Below are positions 33,991 through 34,225 of a stretch of 34,225 bases of DNA, one piece after another. The stretch covers positions 1-34,225 of the forward strand of contig JAAHGL010000067.1 in NCBI GenBank assembly GCA_010692635.1, in the 5' to 3' direction. The notes under the pieces were generated by a model. The model searched no databases, was not told the origin of the DNA, and was given only the letters and a program-made list of their open reading frames with translations. This stretch comes from Symploca sp. SIO2C1. Lineage in GTDB: Bacteria > Cyanobacteriota > Cyanobacteriia > Cyanobacteriales > Coleofasciculaceae. The number at the start of each line of letters is the position of its first letter. Position 1 is the first letter of the stretch. Made by a program: the position numbers and the translations under genes.

Positions 33991-34021
33991 AAGGCAGAAG
34001 GCAGAAGGCAGAAGGCAGAAG
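33991..34021. repeat. Heptamer repeat (AAGGCAG)n
   Basis: Four full units, period 7. Confidence 0.9.
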
Positions 34022-34130
34022 GGAAGAAAAAAAGTTGCAAGTTAGTTGGTCATTAGTCGTTACTCTTGAACAATATGCTACTCAACCATCGTTATTTTAG
34101 GGACTTCCAAAAAATAAAACATCCCACAAA

Positions 34131-34149
34131 GAGAATGATAATCATTGTC
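34131..34149. promoter_or_regulatory. Probable Fur box
   Basis: GAGAATGATAATCATTGTC matches the 19-bp consensus GATAATGATAATCATTATC at 17 of 19 positions, with the core AATGAT-A-ATCATT perfect. In cyanobacteria FurA represses iron-uptake genes from such sites. The likely target lies outside the window, to the right. Confidence 0.72.
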
Positions 34150-34225
34150 ATGGGTGGAGAGGAAGGGTGACTTTTCGCCCCCTTTGCTCCCCTTTTTATA
34201 GTAAATTTGAGCTGGAGTGATTTTT

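Larger units (their letters stand above)
33832..34225. other. Intergenic end of window with a heptamer repeat and a Fur box
   Basis: 394 bp with no gene. Contains AAGGCAG heptamers (33991-34021) and the Fur-like site at 34131-34149. The regulated gene should begin beyond the right edge. Confidence 0.55.

Overview
The window looks like a chromosomal segment of a large-genome filamentous cyanobacterium. The octamer GCGATCGC (HIP1) recurs throughout. Almost every intergenic gap carries tandem heptamer (STRR-type) repeats. The gene families are typical of cyanobacteria: phytochrome-like GAF kinases, CHASE2 cyclases, DUF928, Uma2 nucleases and FHA-type exoproteins. No tRNA, rRNA or CRISPR array was seen.

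Layout. 1-2213: the 3' end of an ATP-binding/AlbA_2-type regulator, a Uma2-family nuclease and a DUF3800 protein. 2244-3986 (-): a membrane HAMP/class III cyclase that has lost a metal-binding Asp. 4291-12996: a surface/glycan block with two paralogous GT-C membrane proteins (-) flanking a secreted FHA-like protein (-) built on six 195-bp repeats, then a divergent GT39/ArnT-like transferase (+). 13288-16701: a DUF928 exported protein and a CHASE2-cyclase with a PilZ-like tail. 16733-17690: a decayed IS1341-type element with an N-terminally truncated TnpB and likely omega-RNA hairpins. 17936-19903: a DUF1842-like/ricin-type lectin, an unidentified fragment and an EamA/DMT transporter. 20031-21530 (-): an orphan membrane histidine kinase. 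21597-22058: two copies of a palindromic element with a heptamer-repeat core. 22635-24745: a highly divergent cytochrome P450 and a small transaldolase.

24921-31055 is the most interesting part. A 1403-residue histidine kinase carries five phytochrome/cyanobacteriochrome-type GAF domains. Three of them have both the DXCF cysteine and the canonical Cys-His, with the two cysteines exactly 28 residues apart each time. It is followed on the same strand by a stand-alone CheY-like receiver and a GAF-adenylate cyclase with an intact active site. I infer a light-sensing module that feeds a phosphorelay and cAMP production. This cyclase and the two upstream make three class III cyclases in 29 kb, each with a different sensor and a different active-site state.

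31088-34225: a RelE/Phd-YefM-like toxin-antitoxin pair (-), a clostripain-family peptidase (-), a lipoprotein (-), and at the right edge a near-consensus Fur box that probably controls a gene outside the window.
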